A stretch of 64,000 nt of DNA from an uncultured Paracoccus sp. GTDB taxonomy: Bacteria; Pseudomonadota; Alphaproteobacteria; Rhodobacterales; Rhodobacteraceae. The notes under the pieces were generated by a model. That model was not told the origin of the DNA. It made no database searches and worked only from the letters and a program-made list of their open reading frames with translations. A program made the position numbers and the translations under genes. Below are positions 52,420 through 63,584 of the stretch, in pieces; within the stretch, counting starts at the first letter, position 1; each line of letters starts with the position of its first letter. The stretch spans positions 1 through 64,000 of the forward strand of contig NZ_CAMEFG010000001.1 in assembly GCF_945915435.1 (NCBI RefSeq), written 5' to 3'.

Positions 52420-53025
52420 ATGGCCAAACGCAAGAGATCACGTCACGTTGCGCTGCTTCTGGCCGGTTCGGCCGCACTTGGCCTTGCCGCCTGCGAGGAC
52501 GACCGCGTCGATGCGCAATCCTTCCCCGACCTGCAAAGCTGCGTCGCGGCGGCACAGGAAAACAGCCTCTGGTTCACCGAGGACGATTGCCGCACCACTT
52601 TCGCGGCGGCCCAGCAGGAATACCTGGAAACCGCACCCCGCTACGAATCGAAAGAGCTGTGCGAGCAGGAACACGGCGTCGGAAACTGCGGCGACGATCC
52701 CGCGCAAGGCGCGCAGGGCACGGGCGGCGGCGGGTTTTCCTTCATGCCGCTGCTGGTGGGCTACATGATGGGTTCGATGATGGCGCGCGGCGGCGGCATC
52801 TTCTCGCAGCCGATGGTGAACACGGCGGACGGGCGCTATTCGACCGCCAAGGGCGACCAGAGCTTTGCCAGCAACCGCGGCACGGGCAAGGTCGCGGCGC
52901 AGACCTTCACGCGCGGACCGACGACGATGGGCCAGCCGCCGCTGAGCCAGGCGGCGGTGCAGCAGCGCGGCGGCTTCGGGCGGTCGGCCACGGCACGGGG
53001 CGGCGGGCGGTCCTTCGGCGGCTGA
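52420..53025 (+). CDS. YgiB-like (DUF1190) lipoprotein
   Basis: A 201-aa predicted lipoprotein: basic N-terminus MAKRKRSRHVALLL, lipobox LGLAAC near residue 25, then CEDDRVDAQSFPDLQSCVAAA and the DUF1190 pattern with paired cysteines (DDCRTTFAAAQ, LCEQEHGVGNC). A hydrophobic GFSFMPLLVGYMMGSMMA follows, and the tail is Gly/Arg-rich and disordered. The function is unknown; conserved pairing with YgiC-type ligases suggests a joint envelope role. Confidence 0.8.
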   Translation: MAKRKRSRHVALLLAGSAALGLAACEDDRVDAQSFPDLQSCVAAAQENSLWFTEDDCRTTFAAAQQEYLETAPRYESKELCEQEHGVGNCGDDPAQGAQGTGGGGFSFMPLLVGYMMGSMMARGGGIFSQPMVNTADGRYSTAKGDQSFASNRGTGKVAAQTFTRGPTTMGQPPLSQAAVQQRGGFGRSATARGGGRSFGG

Positions 53026-53111
53026 CGGGCTTGCGTCCGGGGGCATAAAGGCGCAGGCTGCGCCGCGCGCCCCCTGGGCCGACCGTTATCCCCGCCCCTT
53101 CCGAGGCCCGC

Positions 53112-53756
53112 ATGAACCCGAAGCTGCAATCCGATCAGATCCTGAAACTCGCCGGGCTTGCGCCGGTCATTCCGGTCCTGGTGGTCCACGACCCCGAGAC
53201 CGCCGAGCCGCTGGCCCGCGCGCTGGTGGATGGCGGCCTGCCCGTGCTGGAGGTGACGCTGCGCACCCCCGCCGCGCTGGATGTGATTTCACGCATGGCC
53301 CGGATTCCCGGCGCCCATGTCGGCGCGGGCACGGTGCTGACGCCCGACGACCTGCACCGCGCGCAGGATGCGGGCGCGGGCTTTGCCGTGTCCCCCGGCG
53401 CAACCGACCGGCTGATCCGCGCGGCCGAGGATGCCGCCCTGCCCCTTCTGCCCGGCGCCGTCACAGCATCCGAGATCATGCGCGCCGCCGATCACGGCTA
53501 TCGCATGCTGAAGTTCTTTCCAGCCGAAGCCGCGGGCGGCGCGCGCGCGCTGAAATCGCTGGCCTCGCCCTTGCCGCATGTCTCTTTCTGCCCGACGGGG
53601 GGGATCGGCGCGGCGAATGCGCCGGACTACCTTGCCCTGCCCAATGTGCGCTGCGTCGGCGGTAGCTGGATCGTTCCCGACCGCGACCTGGCACAGGGCA
53701 ACTGGGACGGCATCCGCGCGCTGGCGCAGGCCGCCGCGGGGCTGGCAAGGGGTTAG
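53112..53756 (+). CDS. eda: KDPG/KHG aldolase
   Basis: A 214-aa class I aldolase that cleaves 2-keto-3-deoxy-6-phosphogluconate to pyruvate and glyceraldehyde-3-phosphate in the Entner-Doudoroff pathway. Catalytic Glu lies in LPVLEVTLRTPAAL and the Schiff-base Lys in GYRMLKFFPAEAAGG; GAGTVLTPDDL and CPTGGIGAANAPDYL bind phosphate. edd is not in the window. Two bases separate it from the MFS gene. Confidence 0.93.
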   Translation: MNPKLQSDQILKLAGLAPVIPVLVVHDPETAEPLARALVDGGLPVLEVTLRTPAALDVISRMARIPGAHVGAGTVLTPDDLHRAQDAGAGFAVSPGATDRLIRAAEDAALPLLPGAVTASEIMRAADHGYRMLKFFPAEAAGGARALKSLASPLPHVSFCPTGGIGAANAPDYLALPNVRCVGGSWIVPDRDLAQGNWDGIRALAQAAAGLARG

Positions 53757-53758
53757 AA

Positions 53759-54988
53759 ATGACGGACACCGCGACCCACGACATGCCGCGGACGCGGCGC
53801 AATGTCGCCGTGCTGGCGTTGGCCCAGGCCATCCTTGGCGCGCAGATGCCCGTCAATTTCACCGTCGCCGGGCTGATCGGGCAGATGCTGGCGCCAAGCC
53901 CCTGCATCGCCACGCTGCCCTTGTCGATCTTCATCCTCGGCTCGGCGCTGTCGGCGCGTCCCCTGGCGGGCTTCATGCAGCGCCACGGGCGGCGCGCGGG
54001 CTTCCTGCTGGCCTGCCTTTCGGCGGTGCTGGGCGCCGTGATCTCGCTGGCGGGGCTGTGGTATCAGTCCTTCGTGCTGTTCTGCCTGGGCGCGCTGCTG
54101 ACGGGCGTCTACATGGCGGCGCAGGGCTTTTACCGCTTCGCCGCGACCGACACCGCCCCGCCCGAGTTCCAGGGCAAGGCGATTTCCTATGTGCTGGCGG
54201 CGGGGCTGGTTTCGGCGCTGCTGGGGGCGCTGATCGTGCGCGAGACGGAAAGCCTGACCGCCGTGCCCTTCATGGCGACCTATGGCGTGATCTTGCTGAT
54301 CAACCTTGCCGGGCCGGTGATCTTCGCCTTCCTGGACATCCCCAAGCCGCCCGCACCCGCCCAGGGCGCCCCCCGTGGCCGCCCCCTGCGCGAGTTGATG
54401 CGCACCCCCGAGATCGCCGTCGCCATGATCTGCGGCACCATCGCCTATGCGCTGATGAACCTTGTCATGACCTCGACCCCGCTGGCGGTGGTGGGCTGCG
54501 GTTTTGCGACGACGGATGCGGCCAATATCGTCAGCCTGCATGTGGTCGCGATGTTCCTGCCCTCGTTCTTCACGGGGTTCCTGATCGCGCGATACGGCGC
54601 GCCGCAAGTCATTTTCGTGGGCATCGCCATCCTGGCGGGCGCGGCGCTGGTCGCGCTTTCGGGGGTCGAGCTGGCGCATTTCTACGGCGCGCTGATCCTG
54701 CTGGGGCTGGGCTGGAACTTCGGCTATATCGGGGCGACGGCGCTGCTGACCCGCTCGCACCGCCCCGAGGAGCGCGAGCGGATCCAGGGCATCAACGATG
54801 CGGTGGTCTTTGGCGGGGTATTCCTGGCCTCGCTGTCGTCGGGCGGGCTGATGAACTGCCTGGGCGGGAATGCCCAACAGGGCTGGAACGCCGTCAACCT
54901 GGCGATGATCCCGCTGCTGGTGCTGGCCGGCGGCATGCTGATCTGGCTGAGGCTGCGCCCGCGCGAAAACCCGCGAACGCAGGGCTAG
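53759..54988 (+). CDS. MFS transporter
   Basis: A 409-aa membrane protein with twelve hydrophobic helices. The loop between helices 2 and 3 shows a variant of motif A, GSALSARPLAGFMQRHGRRAGF. Similar MFS proteins are often annotated as sugar or efflux carriers; the substrate is unknown. It is next to eda, with which it shares a transcript, so a sugar-acid link is possible but unproven. Confidence 0.85.
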   Translation: MTDTATHDMPRTRRNVAVLALAQAILGAQMPVNFTVAGLIGQMLAPSPCIATLPLSIFILGSALSARPLAGFMQRHGRRAGFLLACLSAVLGAVISLAGLWYQSFVLFCLGALLTGVYMAAQGFYRFAATDTAPPEFQGKAISYVLAAGLVSALLGALIVRETESLTAVPFMATYGVILLINLAGPVIFAFLDIPKPPAPAQGAPRGRPLRELMRTPEIAVAMICGTIAYALMNLVMTSTPLAVVGCGFATTDAANIVSLHVVAMFLPSFFTGFLIARYGAPQVIFVGIAILAGAALVALSGVELAHFYGALILLGLGWNFGYIGATALLTRSHRPEERERIQGINDAVVFGGVFLASLSSGGLMNCLGGNAQQGWNAVNLAMIPLLVLAGGMLIWLRLRPRENPRTQG

Positions 54989-55072
54989 CGCATCCGCGGC
55001 AAAACCCGACCCGCGTCTCACGCCGCCGCGACAGGGCGCATCAGGGGCTGCGGCAGGTCCGCCTGGAACAGT

Positions 55073-56671
55073 CTAGAACAGCGACTTCTGCCCACCGGGA
55101 TCAGGCTTGCGCCGCCTGGGTCTGGCCTCGGTCGCGGGCGGGGTTTCCGGGGCGGGCGGGGGGCCTTCGCCATCGGGTCGAGCGGTGATGCGGCCATCGT
55201 GAAACTCGACCTGGAAGGCCGGGACGCCGCGCGCGGCCTCGGCCGAGGCGATCAACCCCTTCGGGCCGTGGACGATGGCGAAGCCGCGCCCCAGGGTCTC
55301 ACGGTAGCCCAGTGTCTGGCGCAGCCGGTCCAGGCGTTGCAGCCCCTCGCGCCGGGTCTGGACGATGCGCGGGCCGGATGCCGCCAGCCGCGCAGCCAGC
55401 GCCGCCAGCGCCTGCCGGTCGCGCAGGGTCTGGCGTCGGGCATCGGCCAGCCCGCGCTGGCGCGCGCGCGCCACCCGTTCGCCCAGGTCCTTCAGCCGGT
55501 CGGCACGGCGCTGGCGGGCGCGGCTTTCGGCGGGTTGCAGCCGGGCGGCCAGCACCGCCAGCCGCTCGCGCCAGCCGCGCAGGAAGCGCCGCAGCGAGGC
55601 CAGCGACAGGGGCAGCGCGCTCAGCCGGTCGCGGCGGGTGCGGACGAAGCCGCGCAGGGCAGGCTCCAGCCGCTGGGCGAAGAGGTCGAACCGCTGCCGC
55701 GCCCCGTCGGTCAGCGCCTGGGGCCGTCCCAACGCCCGGCCAAGGTCGCGCAGCCGCTGGCGCTGCTGCCCGACCCTGCCCTGCTGGGCGCGCATCATCC
55801 GCAGCCCGGCCTCGGCCACGCGGGCGGCAAGATCGGCACGCACGGGCACGGCCATCTCCGCCGCCGCCGTGGGCGTGGGCGCGCGCATGTCGGCGGCGAA
55901 GTCGATCAGCGTCGTGTCGGTTTCATGCCCCACCGCCGAGATCAGGGGGATGGCGCTGTCGGCGGCGGCGCGCACGACGATTTCCTCGTTGAAGCCCCAG
56001 AGGTCTTCAAGGCTGCCGCCGCCGCGCGCGACGATAATCAGGTCCGGGCGCGGGATCGCCCCGCCCGGCTGCAATTCGTTGAAGCCGCGAATCGCGGCGG
56101 CGACCTGCGGCGCGCAATCCTGCCCCTGCACGGCGACGGGCCAGATCAGGACATGGCTGGGAAAGCGGTCGCGCAGCCGGTGCAGGATGTCGCGGATCAC
56201 CGCCCCCGAGGGCGAGGTGACGACCCCGATCACCCCCGGCAGCCGGGGCAGCGGGCGCTTGCGCGCATCGTCGAAAAGCCCCTCGGCCGCCAGTGCCTTG
56301 CGGCGCTTTTCCAGCATGACCATCAGCGCGCCCGCGCCTGCGGGTTCTATCGCCTCGACGATCATCTGGTATTTCGACTGGCCGGGGAAGGTCGTCAGGC
56401 GACCGGTGGCGATGACCTCGATCCCTTCCTCGGGGCGGGTCTGCAATCGCGCGGCCTGTCCCTTCCAGGTTACGGCGGCCAGCACGGCGCGGTCGTCCTT
56501 GAGGTCGAAATAGAGATGCCCCGAGGCCGGGCGCGAGACCCGCCCGATCTCGCCCCGCACGCGGACGCGGCCAAACTGATCCTCGATCGAGCGTTTGACC
56601 GCCCCCGAAATCTGCGACACCGTGTATTCGTGGGCGTTGTCGCCCTGAGCCTCGTCGTCCAGCAGATCCAT
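55073..56671 (-). CDS. xseA: Exodeoxyribonuclease VII large subunit
   Basis: A 532-aa nuclease subunit that degrades single-stranded DNA with XseB. It has the N-terminal OB-fold (YTVSQISGAVKRSIEDQFGRVRVRGEIGRVSRPASGHLYFDLKD), the catalytic core GVIGVVTSPSGAVIRDILHRLRDRFPSHVLIWPVAVQG and IIVARGGGSLEDLWGFNEE, and long Arg-rich coiled-coil helices (about 290-450). The C-terminus is extended by Pro/Arg-rich residues. It is divergent from purD, with 68 bases between. Confidence 0.95.
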   Translation of the reverse strand: MDLLDDEAQGDNAHEYTVSQISGAVKRSIEDQFGRVRVRGEIGRVSRPASGHLYFDLKDDRAVLAAVTWKGQAARLQTRPEEGIEVIATGRLTTFPGQSKYQMIVEAIEPAGAGALMVMLEKRRKALAAEGLFDDARKRPLPRLPGVIGVVTSPSGAVIRDILHRLRDRFPSHVLIWPVAVQGQDCAPQVAAAIRGFNELQPGGAIPRPDLIIVARGGGSLEDLWGFNEEIVVRAAADSAIPLISAVGHETDTTLIDFAADMRAPTPTAAAEMAVPVRADLAARVAEAGLRMMRAQQGRVGQQRQRLRDLGRALGRPQALTDGARQRFDLFAQRLEPALRGFVRTRRDRLSALPLSLASLRRFLRGWRERLAVLAARLQPAESRARQRRADRLKDLGERVARARQRGLADARRQTLRDRQALAALAARLAASGPRIVQTRREGLQRLDRLRQTLGYRETLGRGFAIVHGPKGLIASAEAARGVPAFQVEFHDGRITARPDGEGPPPAPETPPATEARPRRRKPDPGGQKSLF

Positions 56672-56739
56672 GCACCGCCACCTTGTTCCTTGCAGGGCGG
56701 CAGACTAGAACGCAGGCGCAGATTTAGAAAGGGCCACGC

Positions 56740-58008
56740 ATGAACATCCTGATCCTTGGCAGCGGCGGGCGGGAACACGCGCTTGCCTGGGCGATCCGCC
56801 AGAACCCCAAGTGCGACCGGCTTTTCGTCGCACCGGGAAATGCCGGGATGGGCGACGTGGCGCGCTGCGTCGAGCTGGACATCATGTCCGCCCCCGCCGT
56901 GATCGGTTTTTGCGAGGAAGCCTCGGTCGACCTGGTGGTGATCGGACCCGAGGCACCGCTGGCCGCGGGCGTCTCGGACGCGCTGGCTGATGCGCGGATC
57001 AAGGTCTTCGGTCCCTCCGCCGCCGCGGCGCGGCTTGAGGCGTCCAAGGCCTTCACCAAGGAAATCTGCGACGCCTGCGGTGCGCCGACCGCCGCCTGGG
57101 CAAGGTTCGACGATGCCGAGGCGGCGCGCGGCTACATCCGCGCGCAGGGCGCCCCCATCGTCGTGAAGGCCGACGGGCTGGCCGCCGGCAAGGGCGTCAC
57201 CGTCGCCATGACCGTCCCCGAGGCGCTGGAGGCCGTCGACCGCGCGCTGGGCGGCGAGTTCGGCGAGGCCGGGGCCGAGGTCGTGATCGAGGAATTCATG
57301 CAGGGCGAAGAGGCCAGCTTCTTCGTCCTGTCGGACGGCACCCATTGCCTGCCCATCGGCAGCGCGCAGGACCACAAGCGCGTGGGCGACGGCGACACCG
57401 GGCCGAACACCGGCGGCATGGGCGCCTATTCGCCTGCGCCGGTGCTGACGCCCGCGCTGCAAGAGCAGGTGATGGCCCGTATCGTGCGCCCCACCATCGC
57501 CGAGATGGCGCGGTGCGGCACCCCGTTCCAGGGCGTGCTTTACGTCGGCCTGATGATCCACGGGGGCGAGGCGAGGCTGGTCGAATACAACGTCCGCTTC
57601 GGCGACCCGGAATGCCAGGTGCTGATGATGCGGCTTGGCGCGCAGGTGCTGGACCTGATCCTGGCCTGCACCGACGGGCAGTTGGACAATGCCCGCGTGA
57701 ACTGGGCCGAGGACCACGCCCTGACCGTGGTTCTGGCCGCGAAGGGCTATCCCGGCAGCTATGAAAAGGGCAGCGTGATCGGCGGGCTGGACGATCTGCC
57801 CGACGACGGGTTTCGCAAGGTCTTTCATGCAGGCACCGCATCGAAGGACGGCCGGATCGTCGCAGTGGGCGGGCGCGTCCTGGCCGCGACCGCGCGGGGC
57901 GACAGCCTCGCGCAGGCGCGCGAGCGGGCCTATGCGCTGGCCCAAGCGATCGACTGGCCCGAGGGGTTTTATCGCCGCGACATCGGTTGGCGGGCGCTGG
58001 CGCGCTGA
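56740..58008 (+). CDS. purD: Phosphoribosylamine-glycine ligase
   Basis: A 422-aa ATP-grasp enzyme of purine synthesis (GAR synthetase). Signatures: MNILILGSGGREHALAWAI, KADGLAAGKGVTVA, EEFMQGEEASFFVLSDG, GPNTGGMGAYSPAP and EYNVRFGDPECQVLMMRL. Full length, alone, with no other pur genes nearby. The intergenic repeat follows 35 bases after its stop. Confidence 0.97.
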   Translation: MNILILGSGGREHALAWAIRQNPKCDRLFVAPGNAGMGDVARCVELDIMSAPAVIGFCEEASVDLVVIGPEAPLAAGVSDALADARIKVFGPSAAAARLEASKAFTKEICDACGAPTAAWARFDDAEAARGYIRAQGAPIVVKADGLAAGKGVTVAMTVPEALEAVDRALGGEFGEAGAEVVIEEFMQGEEASFFVLSDGTHCLPIGSAQDHKRVGDGDTGPNTGGMGAYSPAPVLTPALQEQVMARIVRPTIAEMARCGTPFQGVLYVGLMIHGGEARLVEYNVRFGDPECQVLMMRLGAQVLDLILACTDGQLDNARVNWAEDHALTVVLAAKGYPGSYEKGSVIGGLDDLPDDGFRKVFHAGTASKDGRIVAVGGRVLAATARGDSLAQARERAYALAQAIDWPEGFYRRDIGWRALAR

Positions 58009-58016
58009 ACGGGCGG

Positions 58017-58065
58017 TGTCGCGGGCCGCATGGTTGCGACATGGGTATTTGGGTGATGAAGAAAG
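58017..58065 (+). repeat. Intergenic repeat element, copy 3
   Basis: GGGTATTTGG, one base, then TGATGAAGAAAG (58043-58065), followed by CGGGCGC as in copy 1. A short stem TGTCGC / GCGACA (58017-58041) precedes it. It lies between purD and the leuA leader. Confidence 0.8.
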
Positions 58066-58141
58066 CGGGCGCCGGTCTTTCCCGTTCTTCGTTCCGATTC
58101 AGGGGTTTTCAAGCGGCGGATCGGGTGGCTATAGTGGCGCC

Positions 58142-58243
58142 ATGACTCGGACGCGACATCATATCGCCTCGGCCAGGAACGCGCAGAACGGCGCGCGTCT
58201 TGCCGTGTCCCTTCGCGGTCTGCTTCTTCTTACGCTTCGCTGA
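58142..58243 (+). CDS. Leucine-rich leader peptide of leuA
   Basis: A 33-codon frame starting MTRTRHHIASARNAQ and ending LRGLLLLTLR before TGA. Six of the last ten codons are leucine, four in a row, directly before alternative hairpins and 83 bases before leuA. This is the layout of an attenuation leader in which ribosomes stall when leucyl-tRNA is scarce. No protein function is expected. Confidence 0.7.
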   Translation: MTRTRHHIASARNAQNGARLAVSLRGLLLLTLR

Positions 58244-58284
58244 GCGGGTCTTCCGGGCCGCCGCTCAGTGGGGTTCGTGCCCGG
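58240..58284 (+). promoter_or_regulatory. Alternative hairpins of the leuA attenuator
   Basis: CTGAGCGG (58240-58247) pairs perfectly with CCGCTCAG (58261-58268). CCGGGC (58253-58258), inside that loop, pairs with GCCCGG (58279-58284), outside it, so the two hairpins exclude each other. The first overlaps the leader stop and would be opened by a ribosome there. No T tract follows the second, so the readout may be Rho or translation based. Confidence 0.55.
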
Positions 58285-58326
58285 ATTAACGAAATCTCAG
58301 GAATTTGCACGTAAGAAGGACCGGCC

Positions 58327-59889
<1,563 letters not shown>

Positions 59890-59895
59890 TCCGGT

Positions 59896-59928
59896 AAAGG
59901 GCGCGGGTGGATCCTGCGCCCTTTATTT
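59896..59928. terminator. Bidirectional terminator between leuA and the glycosyltransferase
   Basis: AAAGGGCGC / GCGCCCTTT forms a 9-bp stem that can extend inward, flanked by A/T on both sides (TTTATTTC on the plus side). It begins 7 bases after the leuA stop and would also end the convergent gene. Confidence 0.7.
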
Positions 59929-60764
59929 CAGGCTGGACGGCGCAGGGACGACCAGTCGAAACCGGCCAGGAAGGGGAAGCTGTCCGCGACCTCGGCGTCG
60001 AACTCGGGCCGGGTCAGCGGCTCGTAGCCCCAGGGGTGGCGCGGCGTGCCCTCGCGCGCGGTATCGCCCTGGTCCCAACGCAAGACCAGATGCCCGGTGA
60101 TCGAGGGGTCGAGGCAGGAAAACAGGTTCCGCGGCAGTTCGAAATGGTTGACGGCATAGATCGAGCGGCCGGCCACCATCAACCGCGCCGCGACCCCTGC
60201 CCCGACGAAGGGCCGCCACGTGCGCCAGAAACTGGGCGGCTGGCCGTCATATGTCATCACGCTGAGGCCGCGCGGAAAGCTGAGCGCGAAGCGCGGCAGC
60301 CCCCGCAGCCGCTGCGCGTTCTGCCGCAGCGTGGCGATGAAGGAGATCCCCACCGCATCGTCGTCGTCCAGCCGGAATTGCAGCGCATTCGCCCCGGTTT
60401 CCTGCTTCACGGCGGTGAGGATGGGGCGCAGCGCGTCCTCGGTATGGGTGGCGTCGGAAAAGACCACGCGGGCCTGCGGCAGGGTGGCGGCGACTGCGCG
60501 CAGCGCCTCTTGCCATTTTCGGGGCATCCGGGTCGAACCAAGGATCACGAAATCGAAATCCTGATCGCTTTGCGCCTTCAGCCCGGCCAGCGTGATATGT
60601 TCCAGCGTGTGCAGCCGCAGCCGCATGCGCTGGTCCTCGAACAGGTGCCGGGCCTGCCGTTCCAGCCGCGCCTGATCCCGCGCGACGGCGGGGCTGGTCA
60701 TGCCGATCCAGTCACCCTTGCCGAGGAAGGCAAAACGGCAAACTCCCACAATCCGGTTCATCAT
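59928..60764 (-). CDS. Putative rhamnosyltransferase / glycosyltransferase
   Basis: A 278-aa soluble protein of the putative rhamnosyl transferase family. It starts NRIVGVCRFAFLGKGDW, has a GT-A-like fold with the acidic cluster QFRLDDDDAVG (about residues 130-140) expected to bind metal and nucleotide sugar, and SFWRTWRPFVGAG plus AVNHFELPRNLFSCLDPSITGHLVLRWDQGD in the C-terminal half. The acceptor is unknown, probably a surface polysaccharide. Starts at 60764 and 60761 are both possible. It is single and monocistronic. Confidence 0.75.
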   Translation of the reverse strand: MMNRIVGVCRFAFLGKGDWIGMTSPAVARDQARLERQARHLFEDQRMRLRLHTLEHITLAGLKAQSDQDFDFVILGSTRMPRKWQEALRAVAATLPQARVVFSDATHTEDALRPILTAVKQETGANALQFRLDDDDAVGISFIATLRQNAQRLRGLPRFALSFPRGLSVMTYDGQPPSFWRTWRPFVGAGVAARLMVAGRSIYAVNHFELPRNLFSCLDPSITGHLVLRWDQGDTAREGTPRHPWGYEPLTRPEFDAEVADSFPFLAGFDWSSLRRPA

Positions 60765-62128
<1,364 letters not shown>

Positions 62129-62134
62129 GCCGTC

Positions 62135-63052
62135 ATGGCGCGCAAGGGGCCAGATTTCGCCACCCCGGTCCGGCGGATCCTGATCTTTCTGCTGGTGCTG
62201 GCGCTGCTTGCGGCCTTCCTGTTCTGGCGTATCGAGGGCAGCCGGGCCGAACGCATGCGCGCGGCCTTCGTCGACCGCTTCGTGCCCAGCTTTGAATGGG
62301 TGATGTCGCCCGCGACCCACCTGACGCGAATGGTGCGCAGCTTCCAGTCCTATTCGCGCCTCTACGAACAGAACCAGGAGTTGCGGCGCGAGTTGCAGAC
62401 CATGTCCGCCTGGAAAGAGGCCGCCGTCCAGCTTGAACAGGAAAACGCCAAGCTGCTGGCGCAGAACAACGTGCGGATCGACCCAGCGCTGACCTCGGTT
62501 TCGGGCGTGGTGATGACCGACAGCGGAACGCCCTTTCGCCAGTCGGTGCTGCTGAATGTCGGCGCGCGCGACGGGATCGTCGATGGCTGGGCCACGATGG
62601 ACGGGCTGGGGCTGGTCGGGCGCATCTCGGGCGTGGGCGAGACCACCAGCCGCGTGTTGCTGCTGACCGATCCTTCGTCGCGGATACCGGTGACCATCCA
62701 GCCCTCGGGGCAGCATGCGTTGCTGAGCGGGGACAACACCCCCCTGCCGGTGCTTGAATTCATCGAAAGCCCCGAAAACGTGCGCCCCGGCGACCGCGTC
62801 GTCAGTTCGGGCGATGGCGGGGTCTTTCCGCCGGGGCTGCTGGTCGGACAGGTCGCGCTGGCCACCGACGGGCGGCTGCGGGTGCGCATGTCCGCCGATT
62901 ACGGGCGGTTGGAGTTCCTGCGCGTGCTGCGCAGCCACCCGGCCGAGCGGTTGTCGGACAGCGGGCGGCTGATCCCGCCGCCTTCCGCCGATTTCGTCGG
63001 CCCGCCGCTGCCACCCTGGACCATGCCGGAAGGCAACGGCGCCGATGATTGA
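62135..63052 (+). CDS. mreC: Rod-shape protein MreC
   Basis: A 305-aa protein with one N-terminal membrane helix (ILIFLLVLALLAAFLFWRI), a coiled coil (about residues 75-110, YEQNQELRRELQTM) and a periplasmic beta domain (SGVVMTDSGTPFRQSVLLNVGARDGI, LTDPSSRIPV). MreC links MreB to the cell-wall synthases. The C-terminal 30 residues are Pro-rich. It overlaps mreD by 8 bases. Confidence 0.94.
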   Translation: MARKGPDFATPVRRILIFLLVLALLAAFLFWRIEGSRAERMRAAFVDRFVPSFEWVMSPATHLTRMVRSFQSYSRLYEQNQELRRELQTMSAWKEAAVQLEQENAKLLAQNNVRIDPALTSVSGVVMTDSGTPFRQSVLLNVGARDGIVDGWATMDGLGLVGRISGVGETTSRVLLLTDPSSRIPVTIQPSGQHALLSGDNTPLPVLEFIESPENVRPGDRVVSSGDGGVFPPGLLVGQVALATDGRLRVRMSADYGRLEFLRVLRSHPAERLSDSGRLIPPPSADFVGPPLPPWTMPEGNGADD

Positions 63053-63581
63053 CCCGCTCAAACGCCGCCAGCTTATGGGCATGGTGCTGTTTGCGCTGAT
63101 CGCGCTGGTGCTGCTGCTGGTCCGGCTGCTGCCGATCAGTCCCGGCGCGATCCCCCTGCCCGGTCCAGACCTGACGCTGTGCCTGGCTTTCGTCTGGGTT
63201 CTGCGCCGCCCCGAACAGGTGCCGGTCCTGCTGATCGCCGCCGTTTTCATGGTCGAGGACATCGTCCTGATGCGTCCTCCGGGCCTGTGGGCCGCCGTGG
63301 TCGTCCTGGGAACCGAGGCCGCGCGGCTACGTGAACCCCGTTGGCGCGAGCATCCTTTCATGGTTGAATGGGGCCGGGTCGTCCTGGTTTTCGCGCTGAT
63401 GATGCTGGCCAATCGTTTCATGCAGGCGGTCGCCTTTCTGGAACTGCCCTCGTTCGGGCAGGTCTTCCTGCAATTCCTGGCGACGGCCTTCGCCTATCCC
63501 TTCGTGGCACTGGCGACGCGCTGGCTGCTGGGGCTGCGCCGGCTGGCCATCGCCGAGGCCGAGATCATGAGGCACCGCTGA
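63045..63581 (+). CDS. mreD: Rod-shape protein MreD
   Basis: A 178-aa membrane protein with five or six hydrophobic helices. The sequence is poorly conserved in this family, but order, size and the segment LPGPDLTLCLAFVWVLRRPEQVPVLLIA fit MreD. It overlaps mreC by 8 bases and lies 3 bases before mrdA. Confidence 0.88.
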   Translation: MIDPLKRRQLMGMVLFALIALVLLLVRLLPISPGAIPLPGPDLTLCLAFVWVLRRPEQVPVLLIAAVFMVEDIVLMRPPGLWAAVVVLGTEAARLREPRWREHPFMVEWGRVVLVFALMMLANRFMQAVAFLELPSFGQVFLQFLATAFAYPFVALATRWLLGLRRLAIAEAEIMRHR

Positions 63582-63584
63582 ACC

